45,831 nt of DNA from Marinosulfonomonas sp. (GTDB taxonomy: Bacteria > Pseudomonadota > Alphaproteobacteria > Rhodobacterales > Rhodobacteraceae): contig WFNH01000042.1 in the NCBI GenBank assembly GCA_015488685.1, forward strand, positions 1 to 45,831, given 5' to 3'. Positions 8,292-15,785 of this stretch are shown piece by piece (the stretch's first letter is position 1; each line of letters begins with the position of its first letter). A program made the position numbers and the translations under genes. The notes under the pieces are model-generated. The model did no database searches and had not been told where the DNA came from. It saw nothing but the letters and a program-made list of their open reading frames with translations.

Positions 8292-9275
8292 ATGTCTTTT
8301 GCAAAAGCCCGGGATCTGCTTCGTCTCGCACTAATGGCGTCCTCGCGCCACGGTGGTATCAGCCTTGCCGAAATTTGCACCGAATTTAACGTTTCGCACC
8401 GCACCGCCCAACGCATGACCGAAGCGTTGGAATCCACATTTGCCAATGTGGAAATCACCGACGGCACCGACCGACGGCGGCGCTGGCGGTTGCTTGATCC
8501 GGCGGTTGCCCGTCTGGAACCACGTCAGGAAACCACTATTGAAGCGTTGGAAATCGCCGTCATCTCGGCCCGTGACGACAACCGCCTGCGCCATGCCCGT
8601 GCGCTGGAAGACCTGCGTGACCGGCTGATGGCCCGCCTGCCGGCACGCGACGCGCTCAGGGCCGAAGCGGATGCCGAGGCGGTTCTGGCCTCGCTGGGTC
8701 ATGTCGCCCGTCCGGGCCCCCGCGCCGCACAGCGCCCCGAGGTCATGGATGCGGTAATCGAGGCCTTGCGCGGGCCGTTCCGGCTGGAAATTTCCTATGG
8801 AGAGGAGGATAGCAAGCAAAGGGTTGTGGAACCGCACGGCGTTCTGCTGGGTCAGCGCAGCTATCTGGTAGCGCGCCAGCCTGCCCGCGGGCCGGAATTG
8901 CTGAACTTTCGCATGGACCGGATCCAGACGGCGAAATGCCTGGACGAAAGTTTTGCCTTTGAAAGCGGGTTTTCCATCGACAGCTATGCCGCAAAAGCCT
9001 TCGGGGCCTATCAGGACCCGTCACAATATGGCGAGGTTATCTGGCGCTTCAGCCCCGCCGCCGCCGACCGTGCCGCCGAGTTCCAATTCCACCCGAACCA
9101 GAACGCCGAACGTCAGCCTGACGGCAGTCTGATCGTCCGCTTCCATGCGGCCGGTTGGCTGGAAATGGCCTGGTTCCTCTATCAATGGGGCGACGCGGTC
9201 GAGGTGCTGGAACCAGCGGGGTTGCGTGACCTGACCGAGAATTACCGACGATCCAATTTTGACTCTTTGCCATGA
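8292..9275 (+). CDS. WYL-domain transcriptional regulator (BrxR/CapW-like)
   Basis: 327 aa from ATG 8292 (a TTG two codons upstream at 8286 is possible; neither has a strong ribosome site). An N-terminal winged helix (residues 3-68, with ISLAEICTEFNVSHRTAQR) is followed by a WYL sensor domain (about 158-215; ISYGEEDSKQRVVEPHGVLL then SYLVARQ and NFRMDRI) and a C-terminal WCX-like dimerisation region (to about 320). Proteins of this layout repress defence loci such as BREX and CBASS and are thought to sense a nucleic-acid or nucleotide ligand. It stands divergent from the GIY-YIG gene and immediately upstream of the HEPN gene (35-base gap), so it likely controls one or both directions. The intergenic space holds a CGACAG/CTGTCG inverted repeat at 8233-8238 and 8277-8282. 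Confidence 0.85.
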   Translation: MSFAKARDLLRLALMASSRHGGISLAEICTEFNVSHRTAQRMTEALESTFANVEITDGTDRRRRWRLLDPAVARLEPRQETTIEALEIAVISARDDNRLRHARALEDLRDRLMARLPARDALRAEADAEAVLASLGHVARPGPRAAQRPEVMDAVIEALRGPFRLEISYGEEDSKQRVVEPHGVLLGQRSYLVARQPARGPELLNFRMDRIQTAKCLDESFAFESGFSIDSYAAKAFGAYQDPSQYGEVIWRFSPAAADRAAEFQFHPNQNAERQPDGSLIVRFHAAGWLEMAWFLYQWGDAVEVLEPAGLRDLTENYRRSNFDSLP

Positions 9276-9310
9276 ATACCCCTAACCCGCAGTAACAACG
9301 AGAATTGCCC

Positions 9311-9976
9311 ATGCCAGAAACCATCCCCTACGCCACCCTGAAAGAAAAACAACGCGCCATTCGTGCGAACTTCCCCGAAACCATGGGCCTGCGTGTCCAC
9401 CGTTCGATAAGCTGGATCGGACGGGCCGAGCAGGCCGGTGATGACCATGACGCCGCTTTCCTGTTCCTGTGGATCGCCTTTAACGCCGCCTATGCTGATG
9501 AGGGATCATTGCAAGGCATCGCCACCGGCGAGCGCGGGGCCTTTGAAGATTTCTTTGCCAAGCTGGTGGCGCTTGACACTGACCGGCAGATTTACAACGC
9601 CATATGGCAGCAGTTTTCCGGCCCGATCCGCAACCTCATGCAAAACCGGTATGTGTTCAATCCATTCTGGCAATTCCATAACGGGGTTGATGGCTATGAG
9701 GACTGGGAAGAGCGTTTCAACGCTTCCGCCCGCAGTTTCGCGCAGGCCGTTCAATCCACAGATACGGCCCGCGTGCTGAGCTTTGTTTTTGACCGGCTCT
9801 ACATTTTGCGCAATCAGTTGATCCATGGCGGGGCAACATGGAATAGCGCCATCAACCGCGCACAGGTCAGCGACAGCGCGGCAATCCTCGGATTTCTGAT
9901 GCCGGTGTTCATTGACATCATGATGGACAATCCAGACGAGAATTGGGGGCAGCCGTTCTATCCGGTTGTTTTGTGA
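9311..9976 (+). CDS. HEPN-domain protein with RX4H motif, possible RNase effector
   Basis: 221 aa from ATG 9311 (a TTG two codons upstream is an alternative; GAGA precedes). It is all-helical in character. The N-terminal part has RVHRSISWIGRAEQ followed by DHDAAFLFLWIAFNAAYAD, and the C-terminal part has YILRNQLIHGG, in which R167-N-Q-L-I-H172 matches the RX4-6H active-site motif of HEPN ribonucleases. Many HEPN proteins cleave RNA or are toxin partners in abortive infection. It lies 35 bases behind the WYL regulator on the same strand and is probably cotranscribed with it. I see no antitoxin gene such as a MNT nucleotidyltransferase beside it. The molecular function is inferred from the motif only. 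Confidence 0.65.
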   Translation: MPETIPYATLKEKQRAIRANFPETMGLRVHRSISWIGRAEQAGDDHDAAFLFLWIAFNAAYADEGSLQGIATGERGAFEDFFAKLVALDTDRQIYNAIWQQFSGPIRNLMQNRYVFNPFWQFHNGVDGYEDWEERFNASARSFAQAVQSTDTARVLSFVFDRLYILRNQLIHGGATWNSAINRAQVSDSAAILGFLMPVFIDIMMDNPDENWGQPFYPVVL

Positions 9977-10237
9977 TAGTTTCCACCGCTCAATAACGTC
10001 AGAACTTATCACTCCTTGGTTCAGTGCAGCTCAATATAGTTAGCCCATTAAGTGTCAAAATAGAGGGCAATCGAACTATCCATGGATTGAAGTTTGGGGC
10101 GTATTTTAGAATTTTTTCATGAAAAAGTTTATTTTGTTATCAGTATCTTATAATTTTCCTATGTGTTTGATAAGTAGATCGTCGGAAATCTTGCTATAAT
10201 TAAAATTAACAAAGTTTACAGAAGGATTTCGACGGAT
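9977..10237. other. AT-rich intergenic stretch between the HEPN gene and the integration module
   Basis: No gene is visible. Base composition changes sharply after about 10020, from the moderately GC-rich HEPN gene to AT-rich sequence that continues through the recombinase. A TATAAT hexamer at 10195-10200 could be the -10 of a rightward promoter for the leader/xis/int genes, but no good -35 sits at the normal distance. Confidence 0.35.
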
Positions 10238-10342
10238 ATGCCCAGAACTATTCCACCTACATCAAAGCAAAGAATACTGTTGGTCTCCATTTTCCTGGAT
10301 GCGGACTTATCTTCCATTTTGGAGGTGGCCAATGGAGTCTAA
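10238..10342 (+). CDS. Putative 34-aa leader peptide upstream of the excisionase-like gene
   Basis: A short ORF, MPRTIPPTSKQRILLVSIFL then DADLSSILEVANGV, has its own ribosome site (GAAGGA at 10221-10226, about 11 bases before the ATG). Its stop codon TAA (10340-10342) lies just inside the next gene, whose ATG is at 10332, and the GGAGG site for that next gene is within its coding part. This arrangement is typical of translational coupling, in which ribosomes on the leader open or reinitiate at the next start. No domain is recognisable. It may be a chance ORF. Confidence 0.4.
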   Translation: MPRTIPPTSKQRILLVSIFLDADLSSILEVANGV

Positions 10343-10637
10343 TAACAGCCTTTTGTTAACCGTTGATGAATTTGCAGCCAAGCTTAATCCAAAAATAAAA
10401 CCTCGGGCAATCCGTGTTCTAATACATGAAGGTCATCTAAATCCTGTGGTTATTGGAGGCCGCCATTATTTACCCTCATCAGACCTAAAAAAGATAATTA
10501 CGACATGCCGCGCAAACGCAAACCAGCAAGACTTCACCAGAGAAAAGACGACGGGGCATACATCATCCTTGATGGCGGAAAGCAAATCCGGACAGGATAC
10601 GGTGAAGGATTTCATGAAGACGCAGAAAACGCATTAA
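10332..10637 (+). CDS. Small winged-helix, excisionase-like DNA-binding protein
   Basis: 101 aa. The ATG at 10332 is chosen because GGAGG (10320-10324) sits at ideal spacing; an upstream in-frame ATG at 10299 lacks such a site. Residues 7-60 (LLLTVDEFAAKLNPKIKPRA then IRVLIHEGHLNPVVIGGRHY) read as the winged helix of Xis/MerR-like DNA-binding proteins, with a wing loop VIGGRHYLP. The last third overlaps the recombinase start by 133 bases in another frame, an arrangement also seen where the control factor and integrase are translated together. Likely role: recombination directionality factor or regulator of the island integrase. The C-terminal tail has low information content. Confidence 0.6.
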   Translation: MESNNSLLLTVDEFAAKLNPKIKPRAIRVLIHEGHLNPVVIGGRHYLPSSDLKKIITTCRANANQQDFTREKTTGHTSSLMAESKSGQDTVKDFMKTQKTH

Positions 10638-11524
10638 GTGAATACATTGCCAACAAGAAAACCAAGGCAAAGAAAAACAGCGATCCTAGTGATATTACAA
10701 TCGGGGAAGTGCTCGTTCATTATGCAGAGGAAAAAGTAAAAACCGTAAAAGACAAGGATCGCCTTCTCAATTCCATTAAAGCATTGACGCCGTTTTGGGC
10801 CGATCTAAATGCGGATGAGATTAATGTGGAAAAGTGTTTAGAATATTCTCGCTTTAGAAATAAAGCTGCATGGACTGTGCGCCGTGAATTGGGCACGTTA
10901 AATGCAGCTTTAAAGTTTGCGGCGAAAACCCGTAAAATTACATACGCCCCAATTGTTACCTTACCAGAAAAGGGTGCGGCAAAAGACCGGTTTTTAACCA
11001 AGGATGAGTTGGCCAAACTCTTGAAGGAGGCCGCACCGCATATCGAGCGGTTTATCAAGATCGCCATCCACACAGGCCGTCGAAAAACAGCGATTACACG
11101 TCTGAAATGGCACCCTTCATTATATAATGGCTGGGTGGATTTGGAAAATGGCGTCATTCACTTTCTAGGCAAAGCAGAATCGGAAACAAAGAAGCGCAAA
11201 GGTGCCGTCAAGATCCCAGAGAAACTGCTGAAGGAAATGCAGACTTGGGATCAAGATGGAGGTTACGTTATTTCTCATAAAGGAAAGCCGATCTTACGCA
11301 TCGACAAGGCATTCAAAGCGGCTGTTAAACGGGCAGGGTTAATAGATGTCACGCCACACACATTGAAGCACACAGCCGTTACTTGGGCCTTTCAGCATGG
11401 TATGACATTGGAAGATGCAACTGCATATTTCGCAACCTCTCGTGAAACACTAGAAAATGTTTATCGTTCATATAGTCCGGACGTATTGAAGAGGGCGGCT
11501 AACATAATGAATTTGGAGCTGTAA
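10505..11524 (+). CDS. int: Tyrosine recombinase (phage/island integrase)
   Basis: 339 aa, beginning MPRKRKPARLHQRKDDGAYI. The N-terminal part (65-150) is the SAM-like core-binding domain. The catalytic domain (about 162-335) has the first Arg in HTGRRKTAITRL (R193), HTLKHT with H285 and a Lys (K288) where most family members have the second Arg, and the nucleophile region TLENVYRSYSPD (Y320 most likely). It catalyses site-specific integration and excision by strand exchange. It points at tRNA-Pro, whose 3' end lies 119 bases beyond its stop, consistent with integration there. It overlaps the excisionase-like gene and is AT-rich compared with the core. The Lys replacement of the second Arg is worth noting but occurs in related recombinases. 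Confidence 0.9.
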   Translation: MPRKRKPARLHQRKDDGAYIILDGGKQIRTGYGEGFHEDAENALSEYIANKKTKAKKNSDPSDITIGEVLVHYAEEKVKTVKDKDRLLNSIKALTPFWADLNADEINVEKCLEYSRFRNKAAWTVRRELGTLNAALKFAAKTRKITYAPIVTLPEKGAAKDRFLTKDELAKLLKEAAPHIERFIKIAIHTGRRKTAITRLKWHPSLYNGWVDLENGVIHFLGKAESETKKRKGAVKIPEKLLKEMQTWDQDGGYVISHKGKPILRIDKAFKAAVKRAGLIDVTPHTLKHTAVTWAFQHGMTLEDATAYFATSRETLENVYRSYSPDVLKRAANIMNLEL

Positions 11525-11604
11525 TGCCTTCACGCCCTGAAAATAGGAACGTATCAAGCACATTAAGCAATTGAAACGTTGCGAATATCATTGCGGTCAG
11601 TTTT

Positions 11605-11637
11605 CGAAAAAACAAAAAGGCCCCCGCAGGGGCCTTT
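11605..11637 (-). terminator. Rho-independent terminator of tRNA-Pro
   Basis: A 9-bp stem AAAGGCCCC/GGGGCCTTT (11616-11624 and 11629-11637) with loop CGCA. On the minus strand it is followed by a T-rich run (TTGTTTTTT), so it ends transcripts of the tRNA gene just to its right. It lies on the integrase side of the tRNA 3' end, so the attachment core may extend through it or stop before it. Confidence 0.75.
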
Positions 11638-11643
11638 GTTCAT

Positions 11644-11720
11644 TGGTCGGAGTGAGAGGATTCGAACCTCCGACCCCTGCCTCCCGAAGGCAGTGCTCTA
11701 CCAGGCTGAGCTACACTCCG
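11644..11720 (-). tRNA. tRNA-Pro, anticodon CGG
   Basis: A complete 77-nt cloverleaf with encoded CCA (11646-11644). The acceptor stem CGGAGTG pairs with CACTCCG; the D arm is GCTC/GAGC; the anticodon stem CTGCC/GGCAG holds loop TTCGGGA, giving anticodon CGG, which reads CCG (proline). The T arm GGAGG-TTCGAAT-CCTCT is regular. Its 3' end faces the tyrosine recombinase and is the probable island attachment site; the intact gene would then have been rebuilt on integration. Confidence 0.95.
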
Positions 11721-11788
11721 ACTATTTGGCGGACTACAAAATCTGGCGGCGGTTGGCAAGGCCATAACCGCCACCTTTGCCGTATCAA

Positions 11789-12676
11789 TCAGCTGTTCTT
11801 GCGGCCAAACAGGTTCTTTAGCCAATAAAGTGGGATCAGCAGCAGGAAGAAAAACTTTTTCAGAAATATCAGCGCAACGGCAATCAGGCCTGTTTTCGCC
11901 AGAACCTTGCCAGCAATCAGCCCGCCAATTCCGACTGCGGCCACCTTGTCCATTGATGGTTTGAAGTCCGAATATTTGTTTCCATCCGTAAAATTGGTCA
12001 TTTTCAGAACCGCCGGAACTGCCTCGTTCACTTGATCCAGCATGTCCATATCCGCAATAAAGTTAACGATCAGCACACCTTTGCGCCCCAGAATACGAAT
12101 GTTGTAATTCAACGTCGTAGTCTCATCACCATCAAAGCGTATCTCTTTTGCCCAATACAGTTTGCGCCCTTCGGCATCATAATGCGGCGGTGCGGCCCAG
12201 CCCAGAAGCTCAAGCGTGGGATAGTTGTTTTCACGCCGCCATTCGTTTTCGTCCTTCATGTCCTGCTTCATTGTTTTCAGCAGTTCATCATAATCATAGC
12301 TGCCCGCATCTTCGTCTGAAACATAGCCGATATCGTCAAACGAAACCTCGATCCCCCAGGTGTCATCCAAGGGGGTTTTATCAGCAGGAAAGACCATGCC
12401 CAGAGTACTGTCATCAGGGGGGTTTCCCCACAATTCCGACAGGACATATTTGGCATCCTTGGCATCGAGGAAATAGTAGTTATCCGTCAAGTCAAGCGTT
12501 GCCAGATTACTACCAACAGTCACCTTGCCCTGTTTGAAGTCCAGCGATTCAAGCGCTTTTATGTCTTCGTCATTATAGGTTTTGGAAATGTCGGGGAACA
12601 TTTCTGTCAGGGTCTTTGCGGCTAGCGGGGATGCCAATAGCACGGTGGCGGCGATTGTCAGGAATACACGGTTCAT
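11789..12676 (-). CDS. DUF2167 family membrane-anchored protein
   Basis: 295 aa; ATG at 12676. A signal peptide (MNRVFLTIAATVLLASPLAA) is followed by an exported domain of about 210 residues with the DUF2167 hallmarks: WGIEVSFDDIGYVSDEDA, then LELLGWAAPPHYDAEGRKLY and WAKEIRF. Residues 243-285 are two hydrophobic segments (GIGGLIAGKVL, then LIAVALIFLKKFFFLLLIPL) ending in positive residues, so the protein is probably anchored to the inner membrane with its main domain outside. The biochemical role of this family is not known. It stands alone between tRNA-Pro and leuB on the same strand, with the terminator at 12697-12723 separating it from leuB. Confidence 0.85.
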   Translation of the reverse strand: MNRVFLTIAATVLLASPLAAKTLTEMFPDISKTYNDEDIKALESLDFKQGKVTVGSNLATLDLTDNYYFLDAKDAKYVLSELWGNPPDDSTLGMVFPADKTPLDDTWGIEVSFDDIGYVSDEDAGSYDYDELLKTMKQDMKDENEWRRENNYPTLELLGWAAPPHYDAEGRKLYWAKEIRFDGDETTTLNYNIRILGRKGVLIVNFIADMDMLDQVNEAVPAVLKMTNFTDGNKYSDFKPSMDKVAAVGIGGLIAGKVLAKTGLIAVALIFLKKFFFLLLIPLYWLKNLFGRKNS

Positions 12677-12696
12677 CAGTAGGACCTCGAAAATAT

Positions 12697-12723
12697 AAAA
12701 AGGGGCAGAAACTGCCCCTTTTT
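12697..12723 (-). terminator. Rho-independent terminator behind leuB (possibly bidirectional)
   Basis: Stem AAAAGGGGCAG / CTGCCCCTTTT with a three-base loop. On the minus strand it is followed by TTTTTATATTTT, so it stops leuB transcripts; T residues on the plus side are also present. Confidence 0.8.
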
Positions 12724-12753
12724 ATCAATATCAACCGGTATTTCAACCAATAG

Positions 12754-13860
12754 TTACAGGGATTCATCCAGCGCTTTGATCACCGCATTGCCCATTTCGC
12801 TGGTGCTGGCGGGTTTTGCTGCACCGGCCTGCATCAGGTCAGCGGTGCGCACACCATCGGCCAGAACCTTTTCTACAGCGGCTTCCAAACGGTCGGCCTC
12901 GGCGCCCTGGTCATAGGAATAGCGCAGCGCCATGGCAAAGCTCAGGATCGTTGCACAGGGGTTTGCCTTGCCCTGACCGGCAATATCGGGGGCCGAGCCA
13001 TGCACGGGTTCGTACATCGCCTTGGGTTTGCCATTCTCCATCGGCACACCCAGTGACGCGGATGGCAGCATCCCCAGTGAACCCGTCAGCATGGCGGCGC
13101 AATCGGACAGGATATCGCCGAACAGGTTGTCGGTGACGATGGTGTCAAACTGTTTCGGGTTGCGCACCAGCTGCATGGCGCAATTGTCGGCATACATATG
13201 CGACAGCTCGACATCGGGATAATCCTCGGCCCCGATCTTGGTCACGACTTCGCGCCACAGGATGCCGCTTTCCATCACGTTGGCCTTTTCGACCGAACAC
13301 AGGCGGTTGTCGCGTTTGCGGGCCAATTCAAAGGCCGAGCGCGCCACGCGGTCGATTTCGCTTTCGGTATAGCGCTGGGTGTTGATGCCCACGCGTTCGC
13401 CGTTTTCCTTGAAAATGCCGCGGGGTTCGCCAAAATAGCTGCCCGAGGTCAGTTCGCGCACGATCATAATGTCCAGACCGGCGACCAGTTCCTTTTTCAG
13501 GCTGGAAAAATCGGCCAGCGCGTCAAAGCACTGGGCGGGGCGCAGGTTGGCGAACAGGTCCATTTCCTTGCGCAGGCGCAGCAGGCCCCGTTCGGGTTTG
13601 ATTGAGAAATCCAGATCGTCATAGGCCGGACCACCCACCGCGCCCAGCAGAACCGCGTCTACCTCTTGCGCCTTGGCCATGGTGTCGTCATGCAGCGGTG
13701 TGCCGTGTTTGTCATAGGCCGCACCACCGACAAGGTCTTCGGTCACGTCGATTTTCAGGTCGCGCTTGGCATCGAACCAGTCGATGATTTTGCGCACTTC
13801 GACCATGACTTCGGGGCCGATACCGTCACCGGCGAGGATAAGAAGCGAAGGGTTGCTCAT
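12754..13860 (-). CDS. leuB: 3-isopropylmalate dehydrogenase
   Basis: 368 aa, the usual length. It oxidises and decarboxylates 3-isopropylmalate with NAD+ to 2-oxoisocaproate, the third committed step of leucine synthesis, in the cytoplasm. Family marks: the N-terminal [13 protein letters not shown], the substrate loop [12 protein letters not shown], Arg-rich [16 protein letters not shown], the tyrosine/lysine region [13 protein letters not shown], and the metal/NAD site [13 protein letters not shown] then [12 protein letters not shown] and [17 protein letters not shown] stands before the ATG. leuC and leuD are on the same strand about 4 kb upstream but separated by unrelated genes, so leuB is its own unit and is closed by its own terminator. 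Confidence 0.97.
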   Translation of the reverse strand: MSNPSLLILAGDGIGPEVMVEVRKIIDWFDAKRDLKIDVTEDLVGGAAYDKHGTPLHDDTMAKAQEVDAVLLGAVGGPAYDDLDFSIKPERGLLRLRKEMDLFANLRPAQCFDALADFSSLKKELVAGLDIMIVRELTSGSYFGEPRGIFKENGERVGINTQRYTESEIDRVARSAFELARKRDNRLCSVEKANVMESGILWREVVTKIGAEDYPDVELSHMYADNCAMQLVRNPKQFDTIVTDNLFGDILSDCAAMLTGSLGMLPSASLGVPMENGKPKAMYEPVHGSAPDIAGQGKANPCATILSFAMALRYSYDQGAEADRLEAAVEKVLADGVRTADLMQAGAAKPASTSEMGNAVIKALDESL

Positions 13861-13920
13861 GTTGCTGTTGTCCTTGATCTGAATGGGTTGCCAACCGCGT
13901 AAACCTTTGGGCGCGCCGGG

Positions 13921-14820
13921 TCAAGAAACGAAGGGTAACAACCCATCGGCCAGCATATCCCAAACGCGCCGTATTCGCGGGGTCTGGCGCATGGCCTGAT
14001 GGGTCACCAGCCAGACGGGCAGCGGCGGGATCGGCAGATCGGGCAGCACCTGCTCCACCAGCGGATCATCCATCGCCACATAGGTTTGCGAAAACCCAAG
14101 GCCACAACCGGCACGCAACAGCTCCCAGTAAACCACGTTGTTATCGCAGCGGATACGGAACCAATCGCGTTTGGCCTCAAGCCCCATCTGCCGCATCCCG
14201 CGCAAGATCTGTTCGTCCGCGTCATAGCCGATCAGGTCATGACCATTCAGCATATCGTCGATGGTATCCGGCCGCCCCCTGCGGTTCAGGTAATCGACCG
14301 ACCCTAACACCCCCAACGGTAAATCCCCCAGATGTTTTGCAACCACATCCAGTTGCGTCGGGCGATACATGCGGATGGCGATGTCCGCCTCGCGGAACAA
14401 CAGGTTTTCACTGGCGTCATTGGGGGCCAGTTCAATCGCGATATCCGGTTCCTGTTGCATGATATGGGCAATGATCGGCGGCAGGATGTGGTGCGAAACG
14501 AAGACGCTGGCGGTGATACGCACTGTGCCCTTGATCTGCTGTTCCTGCCCCGCCGCCGCCAGTGCCATTTGCCCCGCCGCATCGCGCATGGTCCGGGCGG
14601 CGGGCAACAGGGCCTGTCCTATGTCGGTCAGTTGCAGCCCACGCGGCTTGCGGGTGAACAGGGTCACCCCCAGCTGCTGTTCCACCTGCCGTATCTGACG
14701 CCCCAGCGTCGGCTGGCTGGCCCCCAGACGCCGCGCCGCGGCGGAAAGCGAGCCTTCCTCGGCCACGGCAAGGAAGGATTGCAATAGCGACCAGTCAAGA
14801 TTGGCGAGTGATTTATCCAT
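13921..14820 (-). CDS. LysR-family transcriptional regulator
   Basis: 299 aa; ATG at 14820. Residues 7-66 are the LysR winged helix (LLQSFLAVAEEGSLSAAARR then LGASQPTLGRQIRQVEQQLG), and residues 90-295 are the periplasmic-binding-like effector domain. The effector is unknown. The gene diverges from the epimerase at 14913 across 92 bases. A perfect 10-bp inverted repeat (14814-14823 and 14870-14879) has one arm over this gene's start codon and is a good candidate for autoregulation and control of the divergent gene. Confidence 0.93.
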   Translation of the reverse strand: MDKSLANLDWSLLQSFLAVAEEGSLSAAARRLGASQPTLGRQIRQVEQQLGVTLFTRKPRGLQLTDIGQALLPAARTMRDAAGQMALAAAGQEQQIKGTVRITASVFVSHHILPPIIAHIMQQEPDIAIELAPNDASENLLFREADIAIRMYRPTQLDVVAKHLGDLPLGVLGSVDYLNRRGRPDTIDDMLNGHDLIGYDADEQILRGMRQMGLEAKRDWFRIRCDNNVVYWELLRAGCGLGFSQTYVAMDDPLVEQVLPDLPIPPLPVWLVTHQAMRQTPRIRRVWDMLADGLLPFVS

Positions 14821-14879
14821 TCATTATTGAATACACGATCTGCATTTTTTCGCAATTTATAGTTTTTTGTGAATGGATA
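14814..14879. promoter_or_regulatory. 10-bp inverted repeat in the LysR/epimerase divergent control region
   Basis: TATCCATTCA (14814-14823) and its exact reverse complement TGAATGGATA (14870-14879) are 46 bases apart. The left arm covers the LysR start codon; the right arm lies about 20 bases before the epimerase ribosome site. Between them is AT-rich promoter-like sequence. It may be a pair of operator half-sites for the LysR protein; chance cannot be excluded. Confidence 0.4.
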
Positions 14880-14912
14880 GATTGGGGCCAACACAACACA
14901 GGAGTTTATAAA

Positions 14913-15785
14913 ATGTCCAATACCGTATTGATCCTTGGCGGGCGAGGCCGGTTTGGCCGCAATGCCACCGAGGCCTTCAAGGCCCGTGGTTGGGAAGTGC
15001 GCCAGTTTGATCGCAAATCCGAAAACCTGTGGGACGCCGCATGGGGTGCGGATGTGATCGTGAACGGCTGGAACCCGCTTTATCCCGACTGGGCCACGCA
15101 GGTGCCAAAGCTGACCAAGCAGGTGATCGAAGTGGCCCTGTCAACCAAGGCCACCGTGATCATCCCCGGCAATGTCTATAACTACGGCAAGGATGCCCCA
15201 TCGGTTTACGGGGTGGACACACCACACGGGGCCAAAAACCCGCTGGGCCGTGTGCGCATTGAAATGGAAGCGGCCTATCGTGCCTCGGGCGTGCGGACCA
15301 TCGTGCTGCGGGCGGGGGATTTTATCGACACGCAGGCCTCGGGCAACTGGTTTGACATGATGATTACGCCCAAAATCAGCAAAGGAAAATTCACCTATCC
15401 CGGCAACCCCGATGTGACCCACGCCTGGGCGTGGTTGCCCGATCTGGCCCGGGCGGCGGTTGATCTGGCAGAGATGCGGGATGATCTGCCGAGTTTCGCA
15501 GATATTCCTTTTCCCGGCTATACTCTGACAGGGCGTGAACTATGTGCAGCGGTGTCAAAGGCCTATGGGAAACCCCTGCGGCTGAAGAAAATGAACTGGC
15601 TGCCGATCCACATCGCCCGCCCGTTCTGGCCAATGGCCAAATATGTGCTGGAAATGCGTTACCAATGGAACAAGCCCCACCGAATTGACGGCGCTACATT
15701 TAACGCCCTGTTACCGGATTTTGAAACGACACCGCTGGAACAGGCAATGCCGCTAGCGATCAAACACCAGATCAACCCAGACTAG
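14913..15785 (+). CDS. NAD-dependent epimerase/dehydratase family protein (extended SDR-like)
   Basis: 290 aa from ATG 14913, which has CAGGAG at 14899-14904; upstream in-frame codons lack a site. The N-terminal Rossmann motif is VLILGGRGRFGRN. The middle has NVYNYGKDAPSVYG, where the YxxxK catalytic pair of classical SDRs is not clearly kept in place (YNYGK is the nearest), and RIEMEAAYRASGVRTIVLRA follows, as in atypical SDR-type sugar epimerases/NmrA-like proteins. The substrate is unknown. It is divergent from the LysR gene, which probably controls it, and its 3' end overlaps the convergent hydrolase by 33 bases. Confidence 0.85.
   Translation: MSNTVLILGGRGRFGRNATEAFKARGWEVRQFDRKSENLWDAAWGADVIVNGWNPLYPDWATQVPKLTKQVIEVALSTKATVIIPGNVYNYGKDAPSVYGVDTPHGAKNPLGRVRIEMEAAYRASGVRTIVLRAGDFIDTQASGNWFDMMITPKISKGKFTYPGNPDVTHAWAWLPDLARAAVDLAEMRDDLPSFADIPFPGYTLTGRELCAAVSKAYGKPLRLKKMNWLPIHIARPFWPMAKYVLEMRYQWNKPHRIDGATFNALLPDFETTPLEQAMPLAIKHQINPD

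Larger units (their letters stand above)
1..11643. mobile_element. Probable integrated genomic island (right end at tRNA-Pro; left end outside window)
   Basis: A tyrosine recombinase (10505-11524), an excisionase-like protein and a run of restriction/defence-type genes lie directly against the 3' end of tRNA-Pro (11644-11720), a classic integration target. To the right of the tRNA gene, core metabolism begins. Base composition varies strongly within the island: 7455-8204 and about 9980-11570 are AT-rich, whereas the nuclease-helicase gene is as GC-rich as the core, which suggests assembly from several sources. No second copy of the tRNA 3' end was seen between 1 and 11600, so the other attachment site should lie to the left of the window. 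The island call is inferred from context. Confidence 0.65.

Noticed and set aside
1-11643. Second attachment site (copy of the tRNA-Pro 3' end) inside the window
   Set aside because: Looked for the TTCGAA-centred 3' part on both strands; only the tRNA itself matches. It must lie outside if it exists.
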